Shown here: piece by piece, positions 51,951 to 62,239 of the stretch
Position numbering within the stretch: position 1 is the stretch's first letter
Layout: each line of letters begins with the position of its first letter
Assembly (NCBI RefSeq): GCF_963924675.1
Contig: NC_089236.1
Location: 46,160,500-46,224,499 of the forward strand
Length of the DNA: 64,000 bases
Reading direction: 5' to 3'
From: Phocoena phocoena
Lineage: Eukaryota; Chordata; Mammalia; Artiodactyla; Phocoenidae
The notes under the pieces: generated by a model
What the model was told of the DNA's origin: nothing
Databases searched by the model: none
Seen by the model: only the letters and a program-made list of their open reading frames with translations
Translations under genes and position numbers: made by a program

Positions 51951-52660
51951 TTTTTTGTTTTTGTTTTTTAAACATCTTTATTGGAGTATAATTGCTTGGC
52001 AATGTTGTGTTAGTTTCTGCTGTGTAACAAAGTGAATTAGCTATAAGCATACATATATCACCATACACGCTCCCTTTGCGTCTCCCTCTCACCTTCCTTA
52101 TCTCACCCCTGTAGTTGATTGCAAAGCACTGAGCTGATCTCCCTGTGCTATGCAGCTGCTTCTCACTAGCTATCTATTTTACGTTTGGTAGTGTATATAC
52201 GTCAATGTTACTCTCTCACTTCATCCCAGCTTACCCTTCCCCATCCCAGTGTCCTCAAGTCCATTTTCTACATGTGTCTCTTTATTCCTGTCCTGTCCCT
52301 AGGTTCATCAGAACATTTTCTTTTTGATTCCATATATATATGTTAGCATACAGAATTAGTTTTTCCTTTTCTGACTTACTTCACACTGTATGACAGACTC
52401 TAGGTCCATTTACCTCGCTACAAATAACTCAATTTCATTTCTTTTTATTGTTGAGTATTATTCCACTGTATATATATGCCATATCTTCTTTATCCATTCA
52501 TCTGTCGAGGGACACTTAGGCTGCTTCCATGTCCTGGCTATTGTAAATACTGCTGCAATGAACATTGTGGTACATGACTCTTTAAATTATGGTTTTCTCA
52601 GGGTATATGCCCAGTAGTGGGATTGCTGGGTCATATGGTAGTTTTATTTTTAGTTTTTTT

Positions 52661-52864
52661 GTTTCTTTTTTTTGTGGTACGCACACCTCTCACTGTGGTG
52701 GGCTCTCCCGTTGTGGAGCACAGGCTCTGGACGTGCAGGCTCAGTGGCCATGCTCACGGGTCCAGCCGCTCCGCGGCCTGTGGGATCTTCCCGGACCGGG
52801 GCATGAACCCGTGTCCCCTTCATCAGCAGGCGGACTCTCAACCACTGCACCACGAGGGAAGCCC
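52661..52864 (-). mobile_element. CHR-type SINE, short form
   Basis: The head lies at the 52864 end (GGGCTTCCCTCGTGGTGCAG). The 15-bp duplication TATTTTTAGTTTTTT is at 52645-52659 and 52865-52879. Inserted in the ORF2 3' end of L1 copy 4. CpGs are partly kept. Confidence 0.96.
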
Positions 52865-55800
52865 TATTTTTAGTTTTTTAAGGAACCTCCATACTGTTCT
52901 CCATAGTGGCTGTATCAATTTACATTCCCACCAACAGTGAAATAGGGTTCCCTTTTCTCCACACCTCTCCAGTATTTATTGTTTGTAGATTTTCTAATGA
53001 TGGCCATTCTGACTAGTGTGAGGTGATACCACATCGTAGTTTTGATTTCCATTTCTCTAATGATTAGTGATGTTGAGCATCATTTCATGTGTTTGATGGC
53101 AATCTGTATATCTTCTTTGGAGAACTATCTATTTAGGTTTTCTGCCCATTTTTAGATAGGGTTGTTTGTTTTTTGATATTGAGCTGCATAAGCTGCTTGT
53201 ATATTTTGGAGATAAATCCTATGTCAGATTCTTCATTTGCAAATATTTTCTCCCATTCTGACGGTGGTCTTTTCAACTTGTTTATGGTTTCCTTTGCTGT
53301 GTAAAAGCTTTTAAGTTTCATTAGGTCCCATGTGTTTAATTTTGTTTTTATTTCCATTTCTCCAGCAGGTGGTTCAAAAAGGATCTTGCTGTGATTTATG
53401 TCATAGAGTGTTCTGCCTATGTTTTCCTTGAAGAGTTTTATAGTATCTGGACTTACACTTAGGTCTTTGGTTCATTTTTAGTTTGTTTTTGTGTATGGTG
53501 TTAGGGAGTGTTCTAATTTCATTTTTTACATGTACCTGTCCGGTTTTCACAGCACCACTTACTGAAGAGGCTGTTTTTTCCCTATTGTATACTCTTGCCT
53601 CCTTTATCAAACATAAGGTGACCCTAGGTGCATGGGTTTATCTCTGGGATTTCTATCCTGTTCCATTAGTCTATATTTCTGTTTGTGTGCCAGTACCATA
53701 CTATCTTGATTACTGTAGCCTTGTCATATAGTCTGAAGCCTGGGTGCCTGATTCTTCCACCTCCATTTTTCTTTCTCAAGATTGCTTTGGCTATTTGGGG
53801 TCTTTTTTGTTTCCATACAAATTGTGAACTTTTTTGTTCTACTTCTGTGAAAAATGCAATTGGTAGTTTCATAGGGATTGCATTGAATCTGTAGATTGCT
53901 TTAGGTAGTATAGTCATTTTCACAAGGTTGATTCGTCCAACCCAAGAACATGGTATATCTTTCCATTTGTTTGTATCATCTTTAATTTCTTTCATCAGTG
54001 TCTTACAGTTTTTTGCATACAGGTCTTTTTCTCCTTAGGTAGGTTTTTTCCTAAGCATCTTATTCTTTTTGTTGCAATGGTAAAAGAGATAGTTTCCTTA
54101 ATTTCTCTTTCAGATTTTTCATCATTAGTGTATAGGAATGCAAGAGATTTCTGTGCATTAATTTTGTATCCTGATACTTTACTCAATTCATTGATTAGCT
54201 CTAGTAGTTTTATGGTAGGATCTTTAGGATTCTCTATGTATAGTATCATGTCATCTGCAAACAGTGACAGTTTTACTTCTTTTCTGATTTGGATCCCTTT
54301 TATTTCTTTTTCTTCTCTGATTGCTGTCGCTAAACCCTCCAAAATTCTGTTGAATAATAGTGGTGAGGGTGGGCAACCTTGTCTTTTTCTTGGTCTTAGA
54401 GGAAATGGTTTCAGTTTTTCACCATTGAGAATGACGTTGGCTGTGGGTTTGTCATATATGGCCTTTGTTATGTTGAGGTAGGTTCCCTCTATGACTACTT
54501 TCTGGAGAGTTTTTTCATAAATCAGTGTTGAATTTTGTTGAAAGTGTCTTCTGCAACTATTGAGATGATCATATTTGTTTTATCCTTCAGTTTCTTAATG
54601 TGGTATATCCATTCATTGATTTACGTATACTGAAAAACCTTGCATTCCTGGGATAAACCTCACTCGATCATGTTGTATGATCCTTTTAATGTGCTGTTGG
54701 ATTCTGTTTGCTAGCATTTTGTTGAGGATTTTTGCATCTATTTTCATCAGAGATATTGGCCTGTAGTTTTCTTTTTTTGTGGCATCTTTGTCTGGTTTTA
54801 GTGTCAGGGTGATGGTGGCCTCATAGAATGAGTTTGGGAGTGTTCCTCCCTCTGATACATTTTAGAAGAATTTGAGAAGGATAGGTGTTAACTCTCCTCT
54901 AAATATTTGGTAGAATTTGCCTAAGCCATCTGGTCATGGCCTTCCATTTCCTGGAAAATTTTTAGTCACAGTTTCAGTTTTAGTGCTTTTGATTGGTCTT
55001 TTTTATTTCTCTTTCTTCCCAGTTTAGTCTCATAAGGTTGTGCTTTTCTAAGAATTTGTGCATTTATTCCAGGTTGTCATTTTATTGGCCTATAGTTGAT
55101 TGTAGTAATCTCTCATGATCCTTTGTATTTCTGTAGTGTCTGTTGTTCTCCTTTTTCATTTCTAATTCTATTGATTTGAGTCTTCTCCCTTTTTATCTTG
55201 AGGAGTCTGATTAAAAGTTTATCAATTTTCTTTACTTCTCAAATAACCAGATTTTACTTGTATTGATCTTTACTATTGTTTCCTTCATTTCTTTTTTCAT
55301 TTATTTCTGATCTTATATTTATGATTTCTTTCCGTCTGCTAACTTTGGGTTTTTTTGCTCTTCTTTCTATAGTTGCTTTAGGTGTAATATTAGGTTGTTT
55401 ATTTGAGATGTTTCTAGTTTCCTGAGGTAGGATTGCATTGCTATAAACTTTCCTCTTAGAACTGCTCTTGCTGCATCCCATAGGTTTTGGGTCATTGTGT
55501 TTTCATTGTCATTTGTTTCTAGGTAGTTTTTGATTACCTCTTTGATATCTTCAGTGATCTCTGGGTTATTTAGTAGTGTATTGTTTAGCCCCCATGTGTC
55601 TGTATTTTTTACAGTTTTTTTTTTTTTTCCTGTAAATGATACCTAGCTTCATAGTGTTGTGGTCAGGAAAGAAACTTGATACGATTTCAATTTTCTTAAA
55701 TCTACCAAGGCTTGATTTGTGACCCAATATATGGTCTGTCCTGGAGAATGTTCCATGAGCACTTGTGAAGAAAATGTATTCTTTTGTTTTTGTATTCAAT

Positions 55801-56280
55801 GTCCTATAAATATAAATTAAGTCCATCTTATTTAATGTGTCATTTAAAGCTTGTGCTTCCTTATTTATTTTCATTTTGGATCTGCCCATTGGTGAAATTG
55901 GGGTGTTAAAGTCCCTTACTATTATTGTGTTATCATCAATTTCCACTTTTATGGCTGTTAGAATTTGCCTTTTGTATTGAGGTTCTCCAATGTTGAGTGT
56001 GTAAATATTTACAATTGTTATATCTTCTCCTTGGATTGCTCCCTTGATCGTTATGTAGCGTCCTTCTTTGTCTCTTGTAATAGTCTTTACTTTAAAGTCT
56101 GTTTTGTCTGATATGAGAATTGCTACTCCTGCTGTCTTTTAATTTCCATTTGCATGTAATAACTTTTTCCATCCCCTCACTTTCAGTCTGTATGTGTCTC
56201 TAAGTCTGAAGTATGTCTCTTGTAGACAGTATATATACAGGTCTTGTTTTTGTATCTATTCAGCCAGTATATGTCTTGTG

Positions 56281-56327
56281 GAATGAGTTCCATTCCTAGA
56301 GAGCTTTCTTAAGTCTAATTTGTTTGT
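56281..56327. other. 47-bp transposon-derived insert in L1 ORF2
   Basis: In place of the usual L1 'tgtcttttggttggagc' there is an extra block bounded by TTGTG on both sides (56276-56280 and 56324-56328). The block matches 57742-57788, the left subterminal part of the Tigger-like element 1.46 kb downstream, at 43 of 47 positions on the same strand. The transposon's terminal inverted repeat is not included. Confidence 0.85.
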
Positions 56328-56448
56328 GGTTGGAGCAGTTAATCCATTTACATCTAAGGTAATTATAGATAAGTATGTTCCTATTACCATTTTTTTAATT
56401 TTGGGGGCTTTGTTATTTTAGGTCTATTCCTTCTCTTGTGTCTCCTTC

Positions 56449-57200
56449 CTAGGGAAGTTCCTTTAGCATTTGTTGTTAAGCTGGTTTGGTGGTGTTGAAT
56501 TCTCTTAGCTTTTGCTTCTCTGTAAAGTTTTTAATTTCTCTGTCAAATCTGAATGAAATCCTTGCTGGGTAGAGTAATCTTGGTTGTAGTTTTTTTTTCC
56601 CTTTCACCACTTTGAATATGTCCTGCCAGTACCTTCTGGCTTGCAGAGTTTCTGCTGAAAGATCAGCTGTTAACCTTATGGGGATTCCATTGTATGCTAT
56701 TTGCTGCTTTTCCCTTGCTGGTTTTAATATTTTTCTTTGTATTTAATTTTTGATAGTTCCATTAATATATGTCCCAGCCTGTTTCCCTTTGGGTTTTTTC
56801 CTGTATGGTACTCTCTGCGCTTCCTGGACTTGATTGACTATTTCCTTTCCCATATTAGGGAAGTTTTTGACCATAATCTCTTCAAATATTTTCTCAATAC
56901 CTTTCTTTTTTTCTTCTTCTTCCTGGACTCCTATAATTCAAATGCTTGTGTGTTTAATGTTTTCCCAGAAGTCTTGGAGACTCTCCTCATTTCTTTTCAT
57001 TCTTTTTTCTTTATTCTGCTGCCTGGGAGTTATTTCCACATTTTATCTTCCAACTAACTTATCCATTCTTCTGCCTCAGTTATTCTGCTATTGATTCCTT
57101 CTAGAGTATTTTTAATTTCAGTAATTGTGTTTTTCATCACTGTTTGTGCTTTAGTTCTTCTAGATCGTTGTTAAACGTTTCTTATATTTTCTCCATTCTG
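56449..57200 (-). pseudogene. L1 ORF1 remnant, copy 4
   Basis: The reverse strand ends in Lys-Glu-Leu-Pro-stop (stop at 56449-56451) and keeps ORF1 RNA-binding-domain sequence (for example around 56640-56900) and a decayed coiled coil to about 57200. Several frameshifts. Confidence 0.8.
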
Positions 57201-57722
57201 TTTCTGAGATTTAGGATCACGTTTGCTATCATTACTCTGAATTCTTTTTAAGGCAAGCTGCCTATTTTGTCTTCATTTATTTGGTCTTGTAGGTTTCTAC
57301 CTTGCTCCTTCGTCTGTAACATATTCTTGGGTCATTTCATTTTTCTTTTTTTTTTTTTTGATGCGTGGTGCTATATTTCTGTCTTACTATAACCAGTACT
57401 TTTCGTTTATACTTTTAGCTTTAATTCTTATGTACCCCATTGAACTTTAAAGATTCTAAGCAAAGTAGAGAGCTCTTGAGAGAAAATATGTGAAAACAAT
57501 ATGTGTCATACAATATTAAATTTCACCATCTCCATCTCTGTTGAGGGACACTGGGATATAAAGTTATGCTTGTACATATTGGACCCATGAAACCTTGGTT
57601 AAATTTTGGCCCTTCTAATATTCTAGATACAAAACCATTTGCAATCTGCTTAATTTTTATATCTTCAGTGTGTCATCCATATAAAAGGGGTTGTAATACA
57701 TTCTTCTCAACTTTTGTGAGTA

Positions 57723-58250
57723 CAGTAAGTCCCCTACATATGAACGAGTTCCATTCCTAGAGAACTTTCTTAAGTCCAATTTTTTTGTAAGTCCAACAAA
57801 GTTAGCCTAGGTACCCAACTAACACAATTGGCTATGTAGTACTGTACTGTAATAGGTTTAAAATACTTTTTACACAAATAATACATTAAAAGATCACAAA
57901 AAATAAAGAAAACATTTTTAATCTTACAGTATAGTACCTTGAAAAGTACAGTAATACAGTACAACAGCTAGCATACAGGGGCTGACATCGAGTGAACAGG
58001 CAAGAAGAGTTACTGACTGGAGGAGGGAGAGAGGTGGGAGATGGTAGAGCTGAAGGATCATCAGCAATAGGATATGGAGGGCAAGCTGCAATTTCACTCA
58101 CTCCTGACATTGATGGCACAGGTTCTGATTCCTTGCTGGATTCAATTCTATCTACCTTCTTGAAAAAACTATCCAGTGATGTCTGGACAGTAGCACGTTC
58201 CCACCTTTGAAAGTTTGCAACTTGAAGGTTCATATGTAGCCAACTTACTG
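57723..58250 (-). mobile_element. Tigger/mariner-type DNA transposon, internally deleted, both ends present
   Basis: The ends are inverted repeats of 23 bp (57723-57745 and 58228-58250; 20 of 23 match, both starting CAGTAAGT and carrying TACATATGAAC). TA lies on each side (57721-57722 and 58251-58252), as for Tc1/mariner-superfamily insertions. At 528 bp it is far too short for a full element. It keeps the 3' part of a transposase frame on the reverse strand. Confidence 0.85.
57886..58233 (-). pseudogene. Transposase C-terminal remnant in the Tigger-like element
   Basis: An open frame of about 115 codons on the reverse strand contains a Ser/Pro/Glu-rich segment with SFFKKVDRIESSKESEPVPS, resembling the low-complexity C-terminal tail of Tigger-type transposases. 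The helix-turn-helix and DDE catalytic domains are absent. The first residues and the last third are read through the terminal-repeat side and the non-coding part, so it is not expected to be a real protein. The transposase assignment rests on context and recall of similar tails. Confidence 0.5.
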
Positions 58251-58369
58251 TATTGTATGTAAACTGTCTAAATTATAATAAGTACTATATCATTGTAGTT
58301 TTGTAAAAAATAAATCATTTAAATTAATCATAGACCTTCCTATTGTCTTAAAAACTGCTGTTCAGTAAT

Positions 58370-58510
58370 GAATTTTAGTGAAGAAACTGCTTAGTTCCAA
58401 GTACTCTGCTGGGCACTGGGAATGCAATAGTTAGGTAAAGAGATCAGGATTTAAGCTAATAGGGATTTGGCTTAGTGGTGGAGTCAAACTTAAAATTACA
58501 GCAACAAGGA
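58370..58510 (-). mobile_element. Probable L2/MIR fragment
   Basis: 'agttccaagtactctgctgggcactgggaatgcaatagtt' resembles the reverse complement of the L2/MIR 3' end. Confidence 0.4.
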
Positions 58511-58899
58511 TAACAACAACTCAATTGAATAAACAACTCAAATAAATAAATAAAATTTGAGATTCTGTTGACTCTGAAAAATCTTTATATGAGTTTAGTT
58601 TTTAAAGTCATGCTCTTTCTTTTCCTGTCACCTGCTTTCTTACAGGTTCTGGCTCTTTGATCTTTATAGAATAATCCATTTTTATGATAGTCACCTCCTC
58701 AATCTCCCACACAATCTTTTTTCTCCACAAGGCTGGGACACTGGTGCCTTGAGGGTACATGGTCCATGTCCCCATTCTCAAGTATCACTTGATATTGAAA
58801 CTTTTGACATTTGAAAATCGTGGTATTTGCAACTCACTGTCCTTCCTTTTTTGCCTTTTTATCATTTAACATAATTTACTCTTTAATATCCTCCCCCCA

Positions 58900-59040
58900 A
58901 ATACAATGAAAGCTCCGCAAGGATTTTCTCTCTCTAATTTATTTATTTTGCTGTCCTCTCCCAAGTACTGACACATACTAGGATCATACTAGAGCTTACT
59001 AAGTGTTTAATACATATTTTGTAATCATTGAATAAAGACT
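58900..59040 (+). mobile_element. L2 3' end
   Basis: 'aatgaaagctccgcaaggattttctctc...caagtactgacacatactaggatcatact...ttaatacatattttgtaatcattgaataaa' follows the plus-strand L2 3' terminus ('gtaagctccatgagggcaggga...gcctggcacatagtagg...aataaatatttgttgaatgaa'). Confidence 0.6.
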
Positions 59041-59246
59041 AGATATGAATGTAAACCAAAACCAAAGATGGTAACAAGACTAAGAAAAATAAAAGAAAAA
59101 AATATATAACTTGCATATATTTTCCCTTTTCTCTTTTTATCAATTTCCTTTCCTCTTTATTCCTGTTGACTTTCTTCCTCTGATGTTTACCTCTTCTCTG
59201 CTACATATTCAGTAAAAAGTGGATGATGATTGGAAACAAAGAGAAT

Positions 59247-59332
59247 GAGGAAGAAAGAAAGAACAAAAGAAAGGAAAGAAGGAAGGAAGGAAGGAACGAG
59301 AGAAGGAAGGAAGGAAGGGAGGGAGGGAAGGA
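59247..59332 (+). repeat. (GAAG)n/(GGAA)n microsatellite
   Basis: Purine-only repeat with a few interruptions. Confidence 0.93.
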
Positions 59333-59419
59333 ATCCCTGGGGAAATTGGAAAAAGTGCAGTGGTTCTAGGGTCTCCGTGAAATAACCAGAAGCTGGAGAA
59401 GTAAGGAGGCTGGAGCATA

Positions 59420-59535
59420 TGCAGGCCTTCCAGACCCTGTGAGGGAGTTAGAGCTTTTCTTAAGGATAATAGAAGCCAGAGAAGGGTTCTTTGGGAAGAA
59501 CAGCATGATCAGATCTGTGTTTGTATCACTCTAAA
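59420..59535 (-). mobile_element. L2 fragment
   Basis: 'ttagagcttttcttaaggataatagaagccagagaagggttctttgggaagaacagcatgatcagatctgtgtttgtatcactct' matches the reverse complement of the L2 region near 'ggaagccattgaagggttttaagcagggg...gatctg'. Confidence 0.55.
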
Positions 59536-60164
59536 CTACTGACATTTGTCCCACTTTTGAACTCCCTGTTTTTTCACTGTACTCACAGCAATTCCATTTT
59601 ATTGTAAAGAAAAATGCACACAGCAACCTGCACATAACTTTGGGTTTAGACACCAGCTCCTTCCCTTAGACAAGGTTTCCTTATTAGCCTTTTCTACTGC
59701 AGGCTTTTCCTTCCCTCGGTATCAGTGTAGGGAGCAGGGATGATATTCTCCAACCTCCCCACTGCTGTTTCTCCTCTTCCCTCTGCTAAAAACCCTCTTC
59801 TCTTTTCCTGTGAGCAGCCTGCAGCCTTCCACAGTGTTCTTCCCTTTATCTTCATGCTGCTGTTTATTAATTTCAGAGCAACATTGTTGATATCTTCCTT
59901 GCCAACTAAAAATTGGCACTTGCCACATACCTCTACAGGGATTAAATCATGAGCTGCTGAAGCTGCTAACTTTTGACACCTCCTGAAAGGGCTTCAGGGT
60001 GGAGATCAGGAATGAGGAACTCTGTGCTCTGGGAAAAACTGGCAGAACAGGCCTTTAGATAGTTATCTATTTTCATGAAAAGACTTTATTAGTCCAATTC
60101 TTGCATCTCTTCATGTCTAGAAAAGCACTAAAATCATTAACGATGACATCTGCTCCTCATGACT

Positions 60165-60362
60165 AACAGCCAGCTTCTGCCAAAATGTGTGCTTGACTGC
60201 ACCTCCCCACTTCACTAAAGTCATGTATAACATTGACCTTCCCTCCACCTCTTTGGAGCAGTTTCTGGGAGCTCTCTTAAATGCTGTCTCCTGGCTATAG
60301 TCCTCATTTTACCCCAAATAAAACTTAACTCACAACTCTCATGTTGTACATTTTTTTTCAGT
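60165..60362 (+). mobile_element. Probable ERV LTR 3' part
   Basis: LTR-like U3/R sequence: 'acctctttggagcagtttctgggagctctcttaaatgctgtctcctgg', then AATAAA at 60317-60322 and 'acttaactcacaactctcatgttgtaca'. It resembles LTRs common in mammals with this poly(A) context. No retroviral genes are adjacent, so a solo or truncated LTR is likely. Confidence 0.45.
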
Positions 60363-60547
60363 TGGTATCCTTATTAATTGAGGATATGATACATATTTCA
60401 TAGTAAATCATCAAATCTTATTACCAATCTGGAGGGGTCCAATGTTTATATGAACAGTTTCTCCAACCTCATGGTCAAAGTGATCTTTATCAAACATAAA
60501 TCAGAACATATTACACTACTCCTTATTTTTCCCTCCTACATTAAAAA

Positions 60548-60597
60548 CTGTATACTCTGAAAAAAAAAAAACAACACAAAAAAACCTGTATACTCTG
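60548..60597 (+). mobile_element. Poly(A)-only insertion with target-site duplication
   Basis: CTGTATACTCTG occurs at 60548-60559 and again at 60586-60597. Only 26 A-rich bases (A12, CAACAC, A7, C) lie between. This is the form expected of a retrotransposition event that copied nothing but a poly(A) tail. Confidence 0.75.
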
Positions 60598-60608
60598 TAG
60601 TCTGTAAC

Positions 60609-60820
60609 ATTCATTCTCAACTGGGTAATTTTGCCCCCAGGGAATATTTAGCAAGACCTGGAGACATTTTTGACTGTCACAACTGGAAGAGTGACACTAT
60701 CTATCCAATGGGTTAAGCCCAGGGATGCTGCTAAACATCCTAAAATACACAAGGCCATAGCTCACAACAAATCATTATCTGGTCCAACATGACTATAGTG
60801 GTAAGTTGAGATCTTCTGGC
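60609..60820 (+). mobile_element. MER5A-like hAT-Charlie DNA transposon
   Basis: Follows the MER5A consensus along its length: 'ttctcaactgggtaattttgcccccag', 'gacctggagacatttttgactgtcacaactgg', 'gggatgctgctaaacatcctaaaat', 'aacaaatcattatctggtcca', and a final 'gttgagat'. A non-autonomous element without coding capacity. Confidence 0.85.
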
Positions 60821-60829
60821 CTAAAAAGT

Positions 60830-60990
60830 CTCCAGTGACTTGGAGCCTTCCTATCAATCAGAGTCTTTACTGTTCTGCTCACTCAGCCCACTTAAGCCAC
60901 ACAAGCCTCCTTTCTGGTTCTCTATATTGCTATGCTTTTTCCTACCTGCTGGGCTTTGGTCATTATTGCTGCCTAGAACAGTTTCTCCTG
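60830..60990 (+). mobile_element. L2 3' region
   Basis: 'gctcactcagcccacttaagccacacaagcctcctttctggttctc...ctgctgggctttggtcattattgctgcctagaac' matches the plus-strand L2 3' region. The short open frame here is repeat-derived. Confidence 0.65.
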
Positions 60991-61079
60991 TCCCATTTCA
61001 GATAGAAAGAAGTGCACTGTGGTGCCTACACATCTAACATGAATGGGCCAGGGCTCAAGTGTGAGTCTAGAGCATTAAT

Positions 61080-62210
61080 TCAGGACATTATTAGGTATGG
61101 TAAAGAGTTGGGATTTTTATATAAGGATAATGGAAACCAGGGATTAAATGTAAGCAGGGGGATAGCATAAAGAAATTTCTGTTTTGATATAACAATAATA
61201 TTTCTAAGGAGTAACAGTTATTGATTATATTTCAAGATTCAGAATTTGGGTATTTTGAAAAAGCAGGTATATCATATAATATTCCAATAATTCCATGGCA
61301 AAATGAATATAACTATTCACATTTACAGATTTAAAAAAAGACAACAATAGTTGAGCCTATTTATTCAGGGTCACACAAGCTTTGAAGTAGGGTAGGCAGG
61401 ATTCAATCCCAAGACTAGTCTGATTCCATATTTAGTGCTCTTACCACTAAAGAGCTGAACCTGAGAAAGAATGAGACAGGCAAAATGAGATAGTAATTCT
61501 GTGTAACAGTCTAGGGCTGGGGCAGATTGAGAGGTATTGGGAATATGAATCCAGGGAATGAGAGCATCAGATGGATTTAAGAGAAAAATCAGAACATGCA
61601 AGTGAAAAATGAATATGAGGGTGAGGGAATAGGAAAATTCATAACTGAATTGGTTTCAGGCTGGGGTACAGGGTATATGGTGATATTATCCTTTATTTTT
61701 TCTTATTATTGAAAATGACAGTGAAGGGAATGATGAATGGTTAATGAAGATAGTAATTTTTGTTTTGTGATTATGGAGCAGTTCAATAGCTATATATGTG
61801 GTTCAGGAGAGAGGTAAGTCCTCTGAGTTAGAGGTTAATTATCAACGTATAGATGATAATAGATACAAGGGCTTGGATTACATCCATCTGGGGGATTGTG
61901 TAGACAGAAGAGAGGTTATAATCCAGAGGAACACCAACAAATATGAAAGAAGAGGCAGAGAACTCTGCAGAAGAGTGACCAAGAAGAGGCAGCTAGAGTA
62001 GCAGGAAAAATTTAGACAAGTCTAATATTTTGGATGTGAAAGAAAGAGAATTTCAAAAAGAGAAACAGGTGAACAATGTTTAGTGTTGTTAGAGCTCAAG
62101 TATGATCAGGCCTGAAATATTAAAATTTGATTAAGATGTAGTCCTCAGTGAGAATCTAGGTGAAAAGAGTTTCTGTGGAGTAGTGGAAACAGAAGAGATA
62201 TTATAGTAGG
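61080..62210 (-). mobile_element. Patchy L2 LINE fragments
   Basis: At 61080-61175 'gggatttttatataaggataatggaaaccagg' and at 61790-62200 'ggttcaggagagaggtaagtcc...atccagaggaacaccaacaaatatgaaagaagaggcag...gtagtcctcagtgagaatctaggtg' follow, in reverse complement, L2 3' and RT-domain DNA (the segment whose forward strand encodes the VPQGSVLGP-type RT motif). Heavily decayed, with no frame. Weak matches may extend to about 62640. Confidence 0.55.
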
Positions 62211-62217
62211 CTGAAGC

Positions 62218-62238
62218 AAAAAAAAAAAAAAAAAAAAA
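62218..62238 (+). repeat. Poly(A) tract
   Basis: An uninterrupted run of about 21 A, with no recognised retroposon body directly upstream other than decayed L2. Confidence 0.85.
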
Positions 62239-62239
62239 G

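Larger units (their letters stand above)
52326..56390 (-). pseudogene. L1 ORF2 remnant, copy 4
   Basis: ATG at 56388-56390 on the reverse strand opens the ORF2 start, and the final stop region near 52326 is mutated. Frame pieces give the endonuclease (55566-55946), part of the finger (55254-55481), the RT core (53995-54342, with the Phe-Ala-Asp-Asp box intact at 54250-54261), the post-RT part (53666-53995) and the C-terminal region (53133-53357). Of the four copies this one alone keeps the canonical active-site residues, but frameshifts on both sides make it inactive. It is interrupted by a SINE and by the 47-bp insert. Confidence 0.88.
51960..57345 (-). mobile_element. L1 retrotransposon, copy 4 (5' truncated)
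   Basis: The reverse strand has the 3'UTR with T-run (about 51950-52325), ORF2, ORF1 and only the start of the 5'UTR, ending near 57345 before a T-run. A SINE (52661-52864) and a 47-bp foreign piece (56281-56327) are inserted. Same L1 lineage as copies 1-3; many stops and frameshifts. Confidence 0.9.

Noticed and set aside
57886..58233. A 115-codon open frame as a possible small gene
   Set aside because: It lies wholly inside a bounded Tigger-like element, includes its terminal repeat region and is low in complexity. It is better explained as a transposase-tail remnant.
60840..61037. Hydrophobic 65-codon open frame that looks like a signal or membrane peptide
   Set aside because: The DNA matches the L2 3' region, and the hydrophobic run is a by-product of its pyrimidine-rich sequence.
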